Shown one piece after another: positions 24,889 through 34,000 of a DNA stretch of 53,825 nucleotides. The notes beneath the pieces are model-generated. The model ran no database searches. It saw only the letters and a list, made by a program, of their open reading frames with translations, and had not been told where the DNA came from. A program made the position numbers and the translations under genes. This stretch comes from Ruminococcus sp. (GTDB lineage Bacteria; Bacillota; Clostridia; Oscillospirales; Ruminococcaceae). Within the stretch, counting starts at the first letter, position 1, and every line of letters starts with the position of its first letter. Location: contig NZ_JAILNU010000024.1 of assembly GCF_024691275.1 (NCBI RefSeq), positions 1 through 53,825 on the forward strand. The letters are read 5' to 3'.

Positions 24889-24951
24889 TAGATTGATATT
24901 TTCTGCCTGCGGAAAGCACTGTCCAAAGGCAGCTGAGAAGGAGAATGTATT

Positions 24952-27369
24952 ATGAAGTACGGACACTTTGATCTTGAAAACAAAGAATATGTCATCACTA
25001 ACCCCGCAACTCCCGCACCATGGGCAAACTACCTCGGAGACCCCGAATACGGCGCTATGATATCAAATAATGCAGCAGGCTACAGCTTCGTTAAATCAGG
25101 CGCTAACGGCAGACTTTCACGCTTCCGCTTCAATTCCGATATGGCTCTCCCCGGTCGTTACATCTATATAAGAGACAACGATACCTCCGATTACTGGTCA
25201 GCTTCTTGGCAGCCTGTAGGCAAGCCTCTCGATCAGTACAAGAGCGAATGCCGCCACGGTACTGCTTATACGGTTATTACAGCAGAATATGCTGATATAA
25301 AGTCCGAAACTACATACTACGTTCCTTACGGAAAGACATACGAGGTATGGAGAGCTAAGGTAACAAACAACTCCGACAAGGAGAGAAAGCTTTCCGTATT
25401 CGGATTCATAGAATTCACAAACGAGCCTAACTACGAACAGGATCAGGTAAACCTCCAGTACACCCTGTTCATCACTCGTACAAGCTTCGAGGGCGGCAAC
25501 CGTATCCTCCAGCATATGAACGAGAACACAGGCTTCGACGAGAACGGCTACAACGGTCAGGAGCGCTTCTTCGGCATGGTCGGTCAGCCTGTTACAGGCT
25601 GCTGCGGAAGCCTCAGCGACTTCATCGGTCCTTACAGGACTTTCTCAAATCCTATCGCTGTCGAGAACGGCAAGTGCAGCGGCGTTATGAACTATAACTC
25701 TAACTCCTGCGGCGCTCTCCAGAGCGATATCACTCTCGCAGCAGGCGAGACAAAGGAGTTCATCTTCGTGCTCGGCGAGCGCAAGGACCCCGAGGCTGCT
25801 GCTATACTCAACGAATACAAGACAGCAGGCAAGGTAGACGCTGAAGTTAAACAGCTCAAGGACTACTGGCACGGTCAGCTCTCCAACTTCAAGGTAGAGA
25901 CTCCTTCCGACGAGTTCAACAACATGATAAACGTATGGAACGCTTACCAGTGCTTCATCACTTTCATCTGGTCAAGAGCTGCTTCCTTTATTTACTGCGG
26001 TCTCAGAAACGGCTACGGCTACCGCGATACAGTTCAGGATATACAGGGTATCATTCACCTTGACCCCGAAATGGCAGCTGAGAAGATACGCTTCATGCTC
26101 TCTGCTCAGGTAAGCAACGGCGGCGGTCTCCCACTGGTCAAGTTCGACCACAACGCAGGTCATGAGACTTGTCCTGACGAGAACGACGAGCACAGCGTTT
26201 ACGCTAAGGAAACCGGTCACCCGTCTTACCGCGCAGACGATGCACTCTGGCTCTTCCCGACTATCGTAAAGTACCTCGGCGAGAGCGGCAACAAGGGCTT
26301 CCTCGACGAAGTTATCACATATGCAGAGGAAGGCGGCGGAAAGGCTACTGTTTACGAGCATCTCAAGAACGCTATCCGCTTCTCTATGGAGCGACTCGGC
26401 GATCACGATATGCCGGCAGGTCTCCACGCTGACTGGAACGACTGTCTCCGCCTTGGTGCAAAGGGCGAGTCAACATTCGTTGCATTCCAGCTCTACTACG
26501 CTATGAACGTTATGCGCGACATGGCTAAGGACAAGAACGATACAGATTATATAGCTTACCTCGACGATGCTCAGAAGAAGCTGGGTGCAGCTCTCGGAAA
26601 GTGCTGGGACGAGGACAGATTTATCCGCGGTATCCGTGAAGACGGCGTTATCGTCGGCGCTAAAAAGGATCCTGAAGCTAATATGTGGCTCAATCCTCAG
26701 AGCTGGAGCGTTATCTCACGTTTCGCTTCCGGCGAGCAGGCTGACAAGGCTATGAACAGTGTTCACGATATACTCAATACACCTTACGGCGCTAAGCTCC
26801 TTGAACCGCCTTACAAGTACCACCACTTCGAGGGCGCTCTCATGCAGGTGTTCAACCTCGATACAAAGGAAAACGGCGGTATCTTCTCACAGTCACAGGG
26901 CTGGCTGATACTTGCTGAGTCCCTCCTCGGACACGGCGACCGCGCATTCGAGTACTTCCTCGAAAGCTCTCCTGCTGCTATGAACGACAAAGCTGAGATA
27001 CGTGTTATGGAGCCATATGTTCACGGTCAGTTCACCGAGTCAAAGGCTTCACCTTACGAGGGACGTTCACACGTTCACTGGCTCACAGGTACAGCTTCAA
27101 CAGTAATGGTAGGCTGCGTTGAGGGTATCTGCGGTATGCGTCCTGACCTCGGCGGACTTACTATCGCTCCTTCTATCCCTGCTAAGTGGGACGGCTTCAA
27201 GATCGAGAAGAACTTCCGCGGCAAGAAGCTCAACATCGCTATCGACAACTCCGCACACGTTCAGAGCGGCGTTAAGGAGATCACTCTCAACGGCGAGAAG
27301 CTCGCAGGCAATTACGTTCCTGCTGACAAGCTGGCAGCTGTAAACGAGATAAAGGTAGTTATGGGCTGA
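24952..27369 (+). CDS. Cellobiose phosphorylase (GH94)
   Basis: This 805-residue protein is a GH94 phosphorylase of the cellobiose type. It splits cellobiose with phosphate to alpha-glucose 1-phosphate and glucose in the cytoplasm, saving ATP. The N-terminal beta-sandwich (about 1-300) starts MKYGHFDLENKEYVITNP. The helical barrel holds GYGYRDTVQDIQG near 353 and the catalytic acid aspartate in LHADWNDC near 493. The phosphate-binding SHVHWLTGTAS segment is near 705. There is no signal peptide. Length matches cellobiose rather than the longer cellodextrin phosphorylases, though substrate preference cannot be proved from sequence. Codon use is very biased to C-ending codons, suggesting high expression. 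It has its own promoter and terminator, with no sugar transporter adjacent. Confidence 0.92.
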   Translation: MKYGHFDLENKEYVITNPATPAPWANYLGDPEYGAMISNNAAGYSFVKSGANGRLSRFRFNSDMALPGRYIYIRDNDTSDYWSASWQPVGKPLDQYKSECRHGTAYTVITAEYADIKSETTYYVPYGKTYEVWRAKVTNNSDKERKLSVFGFIEFTNEPNYEQDQVNLQYTLFITRTSFEGGNRILQHMNENTGFDENGYNGQERFFGMVGQPVTGCCGSLSDFIGPYRTFSNPIAVENGKCSGVMNYNSNSCGALQSDITLAAGETKEFIFVLGERKDPEAAAILNEYKTAGKVDAEVKQLKDYWHGQLSNFKVETPSDEFNNMINVWNAYQCFITFIWSRAASFIYCGLRNGYGYRDTVQDIQGIIHLDPEMAAEKIRFMLSAQVSNGGGLPLVKFDHNAGHETCPDENDEHSVYAKETGHPSYRADDALWLFPTIVKYLGESGNKGFLDEVITYAEEGGGKATVYEHLKNAIRFSMERLGDHDMPAGLHADWNDCLRLGAKGESTFVAFQLYYAMNVMRDMAKDKNDTDYIAYLDDAQKKLGAALGKCWDEDRFIRGIREDGVIVGAKKDPEANMWLNPQSWSVISRFASGEQADKAMNSVHDILNTPYGAKLLEPPYKYHHFEGALMQVFNLDTKENGGIFSQSQGWLILAESLLGHGDRAFEYFLESSPAAMNDKAEIRVMEPYVHGQFTESKASPYEGRSHVHWLTGTASTVMVGCVEGICGMRPDLGGLTIAPSIPAKWDGFKIEKNFRGKKLNIAIDNSAHVQSGVKEITLNGEKLAGNYVPADKLAAVNEIKVVMG

Positions 27370-27384
27370 ATTTAATGCGTAATT

Positions 27385-27415
27385 AAGGCACTGTGAAGAT
27401 CACAGTGCCTTTTTG
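27385..27415 (+). terminator. Intrinsic terminator of cellobiose phosphorylase
   Basis: AAGGCACTGTGA pairs with TCACAGTGCCTT around AGA, followed by a T run. Confidence 0.9.
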
Positions 27416-27420
27416 TATCT

Positions 27421-27447
27421 GTAGGGGCGGCAGAATGCCGCTCCTAC
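27421..27447. repeat. REP-like GC-rich palindrome
   Basis: GTAGGGGCGGCA and TGCCGCTCCTAC form a 12-bp stem with one G-T pair around GAA. It is much more GC-rich than its surroundings and lies after the terminator, so it is probably a dispersed intergenic palindrome. It occurs once in this window. Confidence 0.5.
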
Positions 27448-27526
27448 GCTTTTGTGCAATCAGCATTTTTTTACCAGCCACAAATTGTGTATTCACACAA
27501 ATCTGACAAGTTTGCTTTGCAAAGTC

Positions 27527-27577
27527 TCGACAAGTACACTTGACAATGCTATAATATGATCATACCAAGTATACTTG
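27527..27577 (+). promoter_or_regulatory. Promoter flanked by two palindromic operators
   Basis: TCGACA (27527-27532) and TATAAT (27550-27555) are 17 bases apart. CAAGTACACTTG (27531-27542) lies in the spacer, and the perfect palindrome CAAGTATACTTG (27566-27577, extendable to ACAAGTATACTTGT) covers the start site. The 35-base centre spacing and the promoter overlap suggest repression, most simply by the XRE protein at 28067-28279. Confidence 0.75.
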
Positions 27578-27622
27578 TCAAAAACTGCCAATAAAACTTT
27601 GCATAACGTGGGAGGTACTATT

Positions 27623-27937
27623 ATGAATAAGGAAGAAATACTTGAAAAAAGCAGAAACGATAACAAGAATAACGACCCATTTTATCTCGAAACGAGGGTA
27701 AAAGGCATGAAATACGGCAGAATTGCAGCAATTATATTTTGCCTCGCGCTTTTCGCCATTGACTATATCATACTCGATAAAATGAATTTCGGCTATTATA
27801 GTATCTTCACCGCATCATTCGCCGCCGATTACCTTTACAGGTGGAAAAAGACCGATAACAAGGACGATCTTTACGCAGGTGCACTTATGGCTCTGGCAAC
27901 TGTTGTATCTGTCGTACACCATTTTGTTCATATATGA
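27623..27937 (+). CDS. Small membrane protein (DUF6442-like)
   Basis: This 104-residue protein has a charged N-terminus (MNKEEILEKSRNDNKNNDPF) and three predicted membrane segments at about 35-51, 55-70 and 85-102. It matches the small proteins annotated DUF6442, which are usually encoded beside a 66-70 residue XRE regulator. GGGAGG seven bases before the ATG at 27623 decides the start. It is followed by a 33-codon copy of its own N-terminus and then the XRE gene. The function is unknown; the pairing resembles regulator-plus-membrane-protein switches. Confidence 0.82.
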   Translation: MNKEEILEKSRNDNKNNDPFYLETRVKGMKYGRIAAIIFCLALFAIDYIILDKMNFGYYSIFTASFAADYLYRWKKTDNKDDLYAGALMALATVVSVVHHFVHI

Positions 27938-27952
27938 GAAAGAGTGTTGACT

Positions 27953-28054
27953 ATGAATAAAGAAGAAATTCTTGCTAAAAGCAGACAAGAAAACAAAAAC
28001 CGCGACATCGCTGAGATAGACAGGGCAAGAGGTCTTTCCGATCTCAAAACATAA
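27953..28054 (+). pseudogene. Truncated duplicate of the preceding gene's N-terminus
   Basis: This 33-codon frame begins MNKEEILAKSRQENKNRD, nearly the same as the preceding protein's first 18 residues, then ends at a stop before any membrane segment. The ribosome site is weak (AAAGAG). It may be a remnant of a duplicated gene or a genuine soluble mini-protein carrying only the N-terminal module. It lies 12 bases before the XRE gene. Confidence 0.55.
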
Positions 28055-28066
28055 GGTGGTGGCTAA

Positions 28067-28279
28067 ATGATAGACGATTCACTTGTACTCCGAAACCGCC
28101 TCAAAGAAATACGCAAGGAGCAAAGGCTCTCACAGGACGAGCTTGCGAAAATGGTGGGTGTTTCCCGTAATACCATAAGCTCCATAGAAACGGGACAGTT
28201 CAGCCCCACGGCAAAGCTTGCGCTGATACTATGCATTGCCCTTGATAAGAAGTTTGAGGATATTTTTTATTTTGACTGA
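28067..28279 (+). CDS. XRE-family helix-turn-helix regulator
   Basis: This 70-residue protein is a single HTH_3 domain: RLKEIRKEQRLSQDELAKMV, then GVSRNTISSIETGQFSPT as the recognition helix, ending KKFEDIFYFD. It has the size of the small XRE regulators that accompany DUF6442 genes. AAGGTGG lies upstream of the ATG. It is the last gene of this operon and probably binds the CAAGTATACTTG palindromes at the operon promoter, giving autoregulation; that binding is inference. Confidence 0.9.
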   Translation: MIDDSLVLRNRLKEIRKEQRLSQDELAKMVGVSRNTISSIETGQFSPTAKLALILCIALDKKFEDIFYFD

Positions 28280-28401
28280 TATACAAAAACGCTTCCGGAA
28301 TCAGAAGCATAAATTATTTTTTTGTGGATTGTAATTTTTTCCTCGGAACAGGTACTAATATACAGATACGTATCAGATACCACAACAGGAGGTGAATGCC
28401 G

Positions 28402-28902
28402 TTGAATGAATTCGAGGAGATATACAACAAATATCAGCCTGATGTCCTGCGCTTTCTCATGCATATGACATCTTTCGACATGACTGCCGCAGAAGAACTT
28501 ACTCAGGAAACATTCTATCAGGCATTCCTCTCGTTCGGGAAATTCCGCGGTGAATGCAGCCTGCGAACGTGGCTGTTTCAGATCGCAAAGAATATCTATG
28601 CAAAGTACATACGCAGAGAATCGCATCAGCGCGATATCGCGGCTAAGCAAAACGATATATCCGTTCCGCCGCCCATTGATGATATTGAGCACAAGGAAAA
28701 GCTCATCAGACTGCGCACTCTGATCGACGAACTCGACGAACCGTCACGCTCGATCATGCAGTACCGCCTGTACTCGGATACAAGCTATGCGGATATCGCC
28801 GCGCTTCTGAAAATACGAGCGAATACCGCAGCCGTCATATACAATCGTACTGTTGCAAAACTGCGCAAAACCATGAAAGAGAGGTATGGATATGAAATAT
28901 GA
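28402..28902 (+). CDS. ECF-type RNA polymerase sigma factor
   Basis: This 166-residue sigma-70 family factor has region 2 (VLRFLMHMTSFDMTAAEELT, with TQETFYQAF) and region 4 (LDEPSRSIMQYRLYSDTSYADIAALLKI followed by the DNA-contacting helix). I chose the TTG at 28402 because AGGAGG at 28387-28392 is nine bases away. The ATG at 28396 is only three bases from it. The end overlaps the anti-sigma gene by 11 bases, so the two are coupled. A GGAAC at about 28347 could be part of an autoregulated ECF promoter, but no -10 fits well. Confidence 0.88.
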   Translation: MNEFEEIYNKYQPDVLRFLMHMTSFDMTAAEELTQETFYQAFLSFGKFRGECSLRTWLFQIAKNIYAKYIRRESHQRDIAAKQNDISVPPPIDDIEHKEKLIRLRTLIDELDEPSRSIMQYRLYSDTSYADIAALLKIRANTAAVIYNRTVAKLRKTMKERYGYEI

Positions 28903-29806
28903 CCACGATGTTATACGCGACCTTATGCCGCTTTGCATTGACGGCATTGCTTCTGAAAAGTCGCAGAAAATAGTCTCAGAGCATCTTGCGGAGTGTCCCG
29001 ACTGCCAAAAGGAGTGGGAACAAATGAAAAATAATATACAACCAAGCGAAAATATCCCTTTACCCGAAGATACGTCAAAATACAAAGAGACCGCCAAGCG
29101 TGTCCGCAAGCATCACCGCTGGATGCTTCTGAAAGTCACCTGCGCCGTGATAGCTATCATATTCATAGGCGGTATAGTCGGCAACTTCATCGACGGTGCA
29201 AGATTCACGCCCGAATCCGCTGCGAGATCGCAAATGAAGGATTGGTCGGCCGACCTTTATGAAACTCCCGAAGAACAGCACAATGCTTCGAAGTCTGAGA
29301 TAACCGTTATCGGCACCGTAAAAAGCGACGACGGAAAGGCTGCGGATACCTGCGCACTTATCTATAGACCCGACCTCGATGTTACACTGATCGCAAATTG
29401 CAGTTCAAGCCGCTGTGATATGCTGAGAATGGGCTTATGGATCAGCAATGGCGGCAGCTGCGGCGAATACGCTGAAAATACTGGCATATTTACGTCAGAT
29501 ACAGGTCATTCGTGCAGTTACTGTGAGAAATATTATGGTTTTGTCACCTTTTATGTAACAGACAAGGCAATAAAAAATATAAACTTCACTAAAAACGGCA
29601 AAGCTTATACTCTTTCTCCTGATGGAAACGGCTTCTGCGGCATAAGCTATGAATTGCAGAGCTATCCTCCCAGAAATAACAGCTACATAACAGAAGGCAC
29701 GGCAACAGACGAAAAAGGCAATGTACTCTATACGATACAAGAGATACAAAATACAGCCGAAGACGGTCTGAAATACACCGTTCAAGAATGGATCAAAGCC
29801 GAATAA
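28892..29806 (+). CDS. Zinc-finger anti-sigma factor with outer domain
   Basis: This 304-residue protein starts with a cytoplasmic anti-sigma zinc finger (HLAECPDCQKEW near residues 31-42, the HxxxCxxC pattern). One membrane segment follows at about 80-103 (VTCAVIAIIFIGGIVGNFI), then a 200-residue outer domain with several cysteines (CSSSRCDML, CSYCEKYYG). It should hold the neighbouring ECF sigma factor inactive until an envelope signal. GAGAGG lies seven bases before the ATG at 28892. The outer domain is not one I recognise. Confidence 0.85.
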   Translation: MKYDHDVIRDLMPLCIDGIASEKSQKIVSEHLAECPDCQKEWEQMKNNIQPSENIPLPEDTSKYKETAKRVRKHHRWMLLKVTCAVIAIIFIGGIVGNFIDGARFTPESAARSQMKDWSADLYETPEEQHNASKSEITVIGTVKSDDGKAADTCALIYRPDLDVTLIANCSSSRCDMLRMGLWISNGGSCGEYAENTGIFTSDTGHSCSYCEKYYGFVTFYVTDKAIKNINFTKNGKAYTLSPDGNGFCGISYELQSYPPRNNSYITEGTATDEKGNVLYTIQEIQNTAEDGLKYTVQEWIKAE

Positions 29807-29812
29807 CGAAAG

Positions 29813-29841
29813 AAACGCTTCCGAAATACTCGGAAGCGTTT
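29813..29841. terminator. Bidirectional intrinsic terminator
   Basis: AAACGCTTCCGA and TCGGAAGCGTTT form a 12-bp stem around AATAC between two convergent genes, with T runs on both sides. Confidence 0.88.
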
Positions 29842-29843
29842 TC

Positions 29844-30842
29844 TTATTCTTTATTCATCATTCTTTTTTTCTTTTCTTCTTTCTCTTTTTCTTTTTCAGC
29901 GACCTGTCTCGAAGCTTCTTCTATAGCCTCCTTAGCCTGTGAATTCACTTCACTGGCTAACACTTCGGCATCTTCAAACTGCTTTTTGAGATCATCTGTC
30001 AGTTCGATCTCGCCAGATGCGGCTTCCGTATTCGCAGTCTCTGCATCGCTGTTAGAAGCTGATGTATTACCTGAATATTCTGCTGTAAGAGGTATGGAAT
30101 TTCCGTCCTCGTCATAGAAAACGATATTGTCTATCATAAGGTCAGCTTCGTTTGCTATGCCCCAGCGCATGATAAGGAAGTTTGCGTCCTCCATATCCTC
30201 GCTCCAGCACTGCCCGCTGTCAGCAAGCAGGAACTTGAACTTTACGTGGACAGCACCCGAAGTCTCGAAGTTGTACTCTCCGCCCTCGAACTCCTGAAAA
30301 TCGTACCATTTATCACTGTTTGCAGTTACAGTTCCGCCGCCGCCGCCGATCCAGCCCGGAGCTCTTACACCATCTGCATCATTGGTCTTGAGGTGGTCTG
30401 CTGTAGCCTGAGCATACAGATCGAACTCTATCCTGCGAACCTTTGCTATACCCTCGCTGCCGAGAAGTTTTACTGCATTGATCCTCACCTTCTGCACCTT
30501 GCCTTTCAGCGGCACAGTATTGTCATCTGTGAATTTGAGCATCTTGTTGCCCATTACTTCCTCGACGGAAAGCTCGCCTTTTGCGCAGTCGGGGTCTTCA
30601 GACTTTACGTATGCAAAATCGAACAAGCCGTTGTCAAATGTTACGGCATTGGGATCTGTAGCTGCAACAGGCTTCGGCGGTTCGGGTTCTGTAGTATTTT
30701 CCGGAGTAGTTTCCTCTACGGGAGCTGCCGTGGTATTTTCTGTTTCCGTCTTAGTATCGGAATCCTTTTTATCGCCGCAGCCTGCTGTACAAGCTGCAAG
30801 AGCAAACGCCATTGCGCCTGCGATAAAACTCTTATAATTCAT
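29844..30842 (-). CDS. Lipoprotein with probable beta-sandwich domain
   Basis: This 332-residue protein has a lipoprotein signal (AMAFALAACTAGCGDK; the lipid cysteine is 18 or 22). A Thr/Pro/Glu linker follows, then a domain at about 75-255 whose strands and IEFDLYAQ, WYDFQEFEGGEYNF and LMIDNIVFYDEDG segments suggest a jelly-roll of the carbohydrate-binding type. The tail (about 275-332) is a Lys/Glu coiled coil. The ATG at 30842 is set by AGGAG seven bases upstream. Sugar binding is a guess from fold-like pattern and gene context, not from a recognised family. Confidence 0.72.
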   Translation of the reverse strand: MNYKSFIAGAMAFALAACTAGCGDKKDSDTKTETENTTAAPVEETTPENTTEPEPPKPVAATDPNAVTFDNGLFDFAYVKSEDPDCAKGELSVEEVMGNKMLKFTDDNTVPLKGKVQKVRINAVKLLGSEGIAKVRRIEFDLYAQATADHLKTNDADGVRAPGWIGGGGGTVTANSDKWYDFQEFEGGEYNFETSGAVHVKFKFLLADSGQCWSEDMEDANFLIMRWGIANEADLMIDNIVFYDEDGNSIPLTAEYSGNTSASNSDAETANTEAASGEIELTDDLKKQFEDAEVLASEVNSQAKEAIEEASRQVAEKEKEKEEKKKRMMNKE

Positions 30843-30899
30843 ATTGTATCTCCTGTTCACATTGGCTGAAATGCCTTAAACCTATATCTTAACAAACAC

Positions 30900-30928
30900 A
30901 TTGTAGCACAAAAATCATAGTATGTAAA
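30900..30928 (-). promoter_or_regulatory. Promoter of the lipoprotein gene
   Basis: On the minus strand TTTACA (30923-30928) and TACAAT (30900-30905) are 17 bases apart. Confidence 0.65.
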
Positions 30929-31017
30929 GTAACATATCGGACAAATTACTTCACGCTTTTTGCAGCACACTGCACAAAAACATCTTGTATTTCAGTGCTG
31001 CTTTAGTGTTTGATGCA

Positions 31018-34000
31018 TTATTTTTTTTCGCGGTTTGTAAAAAATATCTCAACTGTTTCGCGCATCATATCGAACGGCCGCATTTTGGGAGATATCTTCA
31101 CGGAGACATAGGATTTGCCAACGCCGTTGAAGGTTATCCTGCCCTTGTACGCCTGCTGAAGCGCTGATATCTGCTGTGGGACAAGGTATTCCGTGTAGAA
31201 ATACATCGCGCCGTTTTTCTGGGATATCTCGGTGATGCCGAGGTGTGCAGCCTTATTCCTGAGCAGAGACACCTCGATAAGTCCAACCACTGATTTCGGC
31301 GGATCACCGTAGCGGTCGATAAGCTCGTCGATAAGGTCGGTCTTGTCGCTGTCCTCGTTGACCAGCATTATCTTGCGGTACATATCTATACGCTGATTAA
31401 GGCTTGAAATGTACTTCTCCGGAATATGCGCGTCGATCTGGATATCCACGAGACACTCAGGAACTTTCTCGGGCTGTATGCCCTTCTCCTCTGCGATAGC
31501 CTCCGAAAGAAGCTGCAAATACATATCGTAGCCGACAGCCTCCATGTGTCCGTGCTGTCTGCCGCCGAGAATACTTCCCGCACCTCTTATCTCAAGGTCT
31601 CGGAGAGCTATGCGGAAGCCGCTTCCGAACTGTGTGAACTCGCGCATAGCGTTCAGGCGCTTTGTTGCTATCTCCGTCAGCACCTTGTCGCGCTGATAGG
31701 TGAAATACGCATAGCCGCGGCGGTTTGAACGTCCTACTCGTCCGCGGAGCTGATACAGCTGAGAGAGTCCGAAGCGGTCGGAATCCTCGATAATAAGGGT
31801 ATTGACGTTAGGAACGTCCACACCTGTCTCGATGATAGTAGTGCATACAAGGATATCCACTTCATGTTCGACCAGCTGTTCCCAGATGTCGGACATCTCG
31901 TCCTCACTCATCTGACCGTGAGCTACTGCTATACGAGCTTCGGGAAGGAACTCCTGCAAACGTGAAGCACAGGCGCGGATAGTCTCGACGCGGTTGTGGA
32001 TATAGTACACCTGACCGCCGCGGCGAAGCTCCCTGACTATAGCCTGTATCACTGTGCCCATGTTGTACTCGATGACGTAGGTCTGAACGGGATATCTGTC
32101 CTGCGGAGGTTCTTCGAGAACCGACATATCACGTATGCCGCTCATTGCCATATTCAGCGTTCTCGGGATAGGAGTTGCCGAGAGCATGAGCACATCAACT
32201 CCCGTAAAGCTCTCCTTGAACTTCTCCTTATGAGCAACGCCGAAGCGCTGTTCCTCGTCGATTATGGCAAGTCCGAGGTCTTTGAATACCACCGATTTCT
32301 GGATTATCTTGTGAGTACCGATTATAAGGTCGATACGTCCCTGTTTCAGCTTCTTGATTATCTCATCCTGCTGTTTCGGAGAGCGGTAACGGCTGAGAAG
32401 CTCGATATTCACGGGGAAATGCTCGAATCTGCGGAGCGCCGTCTGGTAGTGCTGGAACGCAAGTACTGTAGTAGGAGCAAGTATCGCGCACTGCTTTCCC
32501 GAAAGTACGCACTTCATGGCAGCTCTGAGAGCTACCTCGGTCTTGCCGAAGCCAACGTCGCCGCAGAGAAGTCTCTCCATAGGGCGTGGGCGCTCCATAT
32601 CAGCCTTTATCTCGGCAATGGACTGTAGCTGATCGTCGGTCTCCACATAGGGGAAGCGCTCCTCGAAGTCGTGCTGTATCTCGTCGTCGGGATAGAATGC
32701 GAAACCCACGCTCTTTTCGCGCTTTGCGTAAAGAGCTATGAGCTCGTGCGCCATGTCCTTGACGGCACGTTTTACGTTACTTCGAGTCTTCTGCCACTCG
32801 CCCGAGCTGAGCTTGTTGAGCTTAACGCCGCTGTCGTCACGGGGGCCGATGTATTTCGACACCATATCAAGCTGAGTAACGGGGATATAGAGCTTATCCG
32901 TACCTGCGTACTGTATGGTGATGTAGTCCTTGGTAACGCCGTCCATTTCCAGCTTTCGGATACCGATGAAGCGTCCGATGCCGTGACCTGAATGTACAAC
33001 GAGGTCGCCCTCTGTGATATCCGCAAGGGAGCGTATCTCCTCGGCTTTGTTCTTCTTTTTGCGGCGTTTTCTGCGGACAGAGTCCATAGAGCGTCCCTGC
33101 GTGATGAGAACGGTCTTGTTCTCGGGGTACTCGAATCCGCCGCCGAAGCTGCCCGACATGAGCAGCACACGACCGCTCTGCGGCTCGATATTATCGGAAG
33201 CGAGGTCGCAGGGGATATCCTGTTCGTTGAGATCCTGCTGTATGATAGGGAGAGTCTTGTCGCTGCCTGCCGCAAGTATCATGCGATAGCCGCGGCGCTT
33301 AAAGTCGTCAAGGTCTTCCACGAGCTGCTTCATCTCGCCGCTCCACGGTGCGGTCTGCATTGCCTCGAAGCTGACAAGTCTGCGGAAGTCGATACGCTCA
33401 CCGCCCTGCATAAAGCTGCTCATATAGAGACATATCCGCTTTTCGGCGATATGCTGTATCTGTGCAAGCTCCAGTACATAGCCGTCCAGCCCCTTGCAGA
33501 GCTGACCGTCCTCAAGGAGGATCTTCACGTCCTCGTTATGTCGGGTGAGAACACCTGCGGCGTTGTCCATAACGTCGGAATAATCGCTGAAAAGCACAAC
33601 TCCGTCGATATAGTCGAACACCGTTGATGGCTCGCCGTAAACAAGTGGGTAGTACTTCACACTGTGGGCGAGTATCTCCCCTGCTCTCAGCCTGTGAACG
33701 TCCGCGCCGAGGTGCTCGCGTACTGCGTCCATATGCTTGCCGCGGACTTTTTTGCAGAGCTCCTCTATCTTGTCGGCGAGCTCGTCGTTATTGTAGAGGA
33801 CTTCTCCCGACGGGTATATCTCCACGCTTTCAAGAGCGTCCGTGCGGCGCTGTGTATCGGTCTCAAATTCGGATATAGTGTCTATCTCGTCGCCCCATAA
33901 TTCGATACGCACAGGCTTGTCGGACTGCACGGGAAAGACATCGAGGATAGAGCCGCGTATGGAGAACTGGGACGCTCCCTCTACCTTTTCGCAGCGCTGA

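Noticed and set aside
24670..24966. Minus-strand open frame between the LytTR and cellobiose phosphorylase genes
   Set aside because: It lies across the cellobiose phosphorylase promoter and start, lacks a ribosome site and has no coding-like composition.
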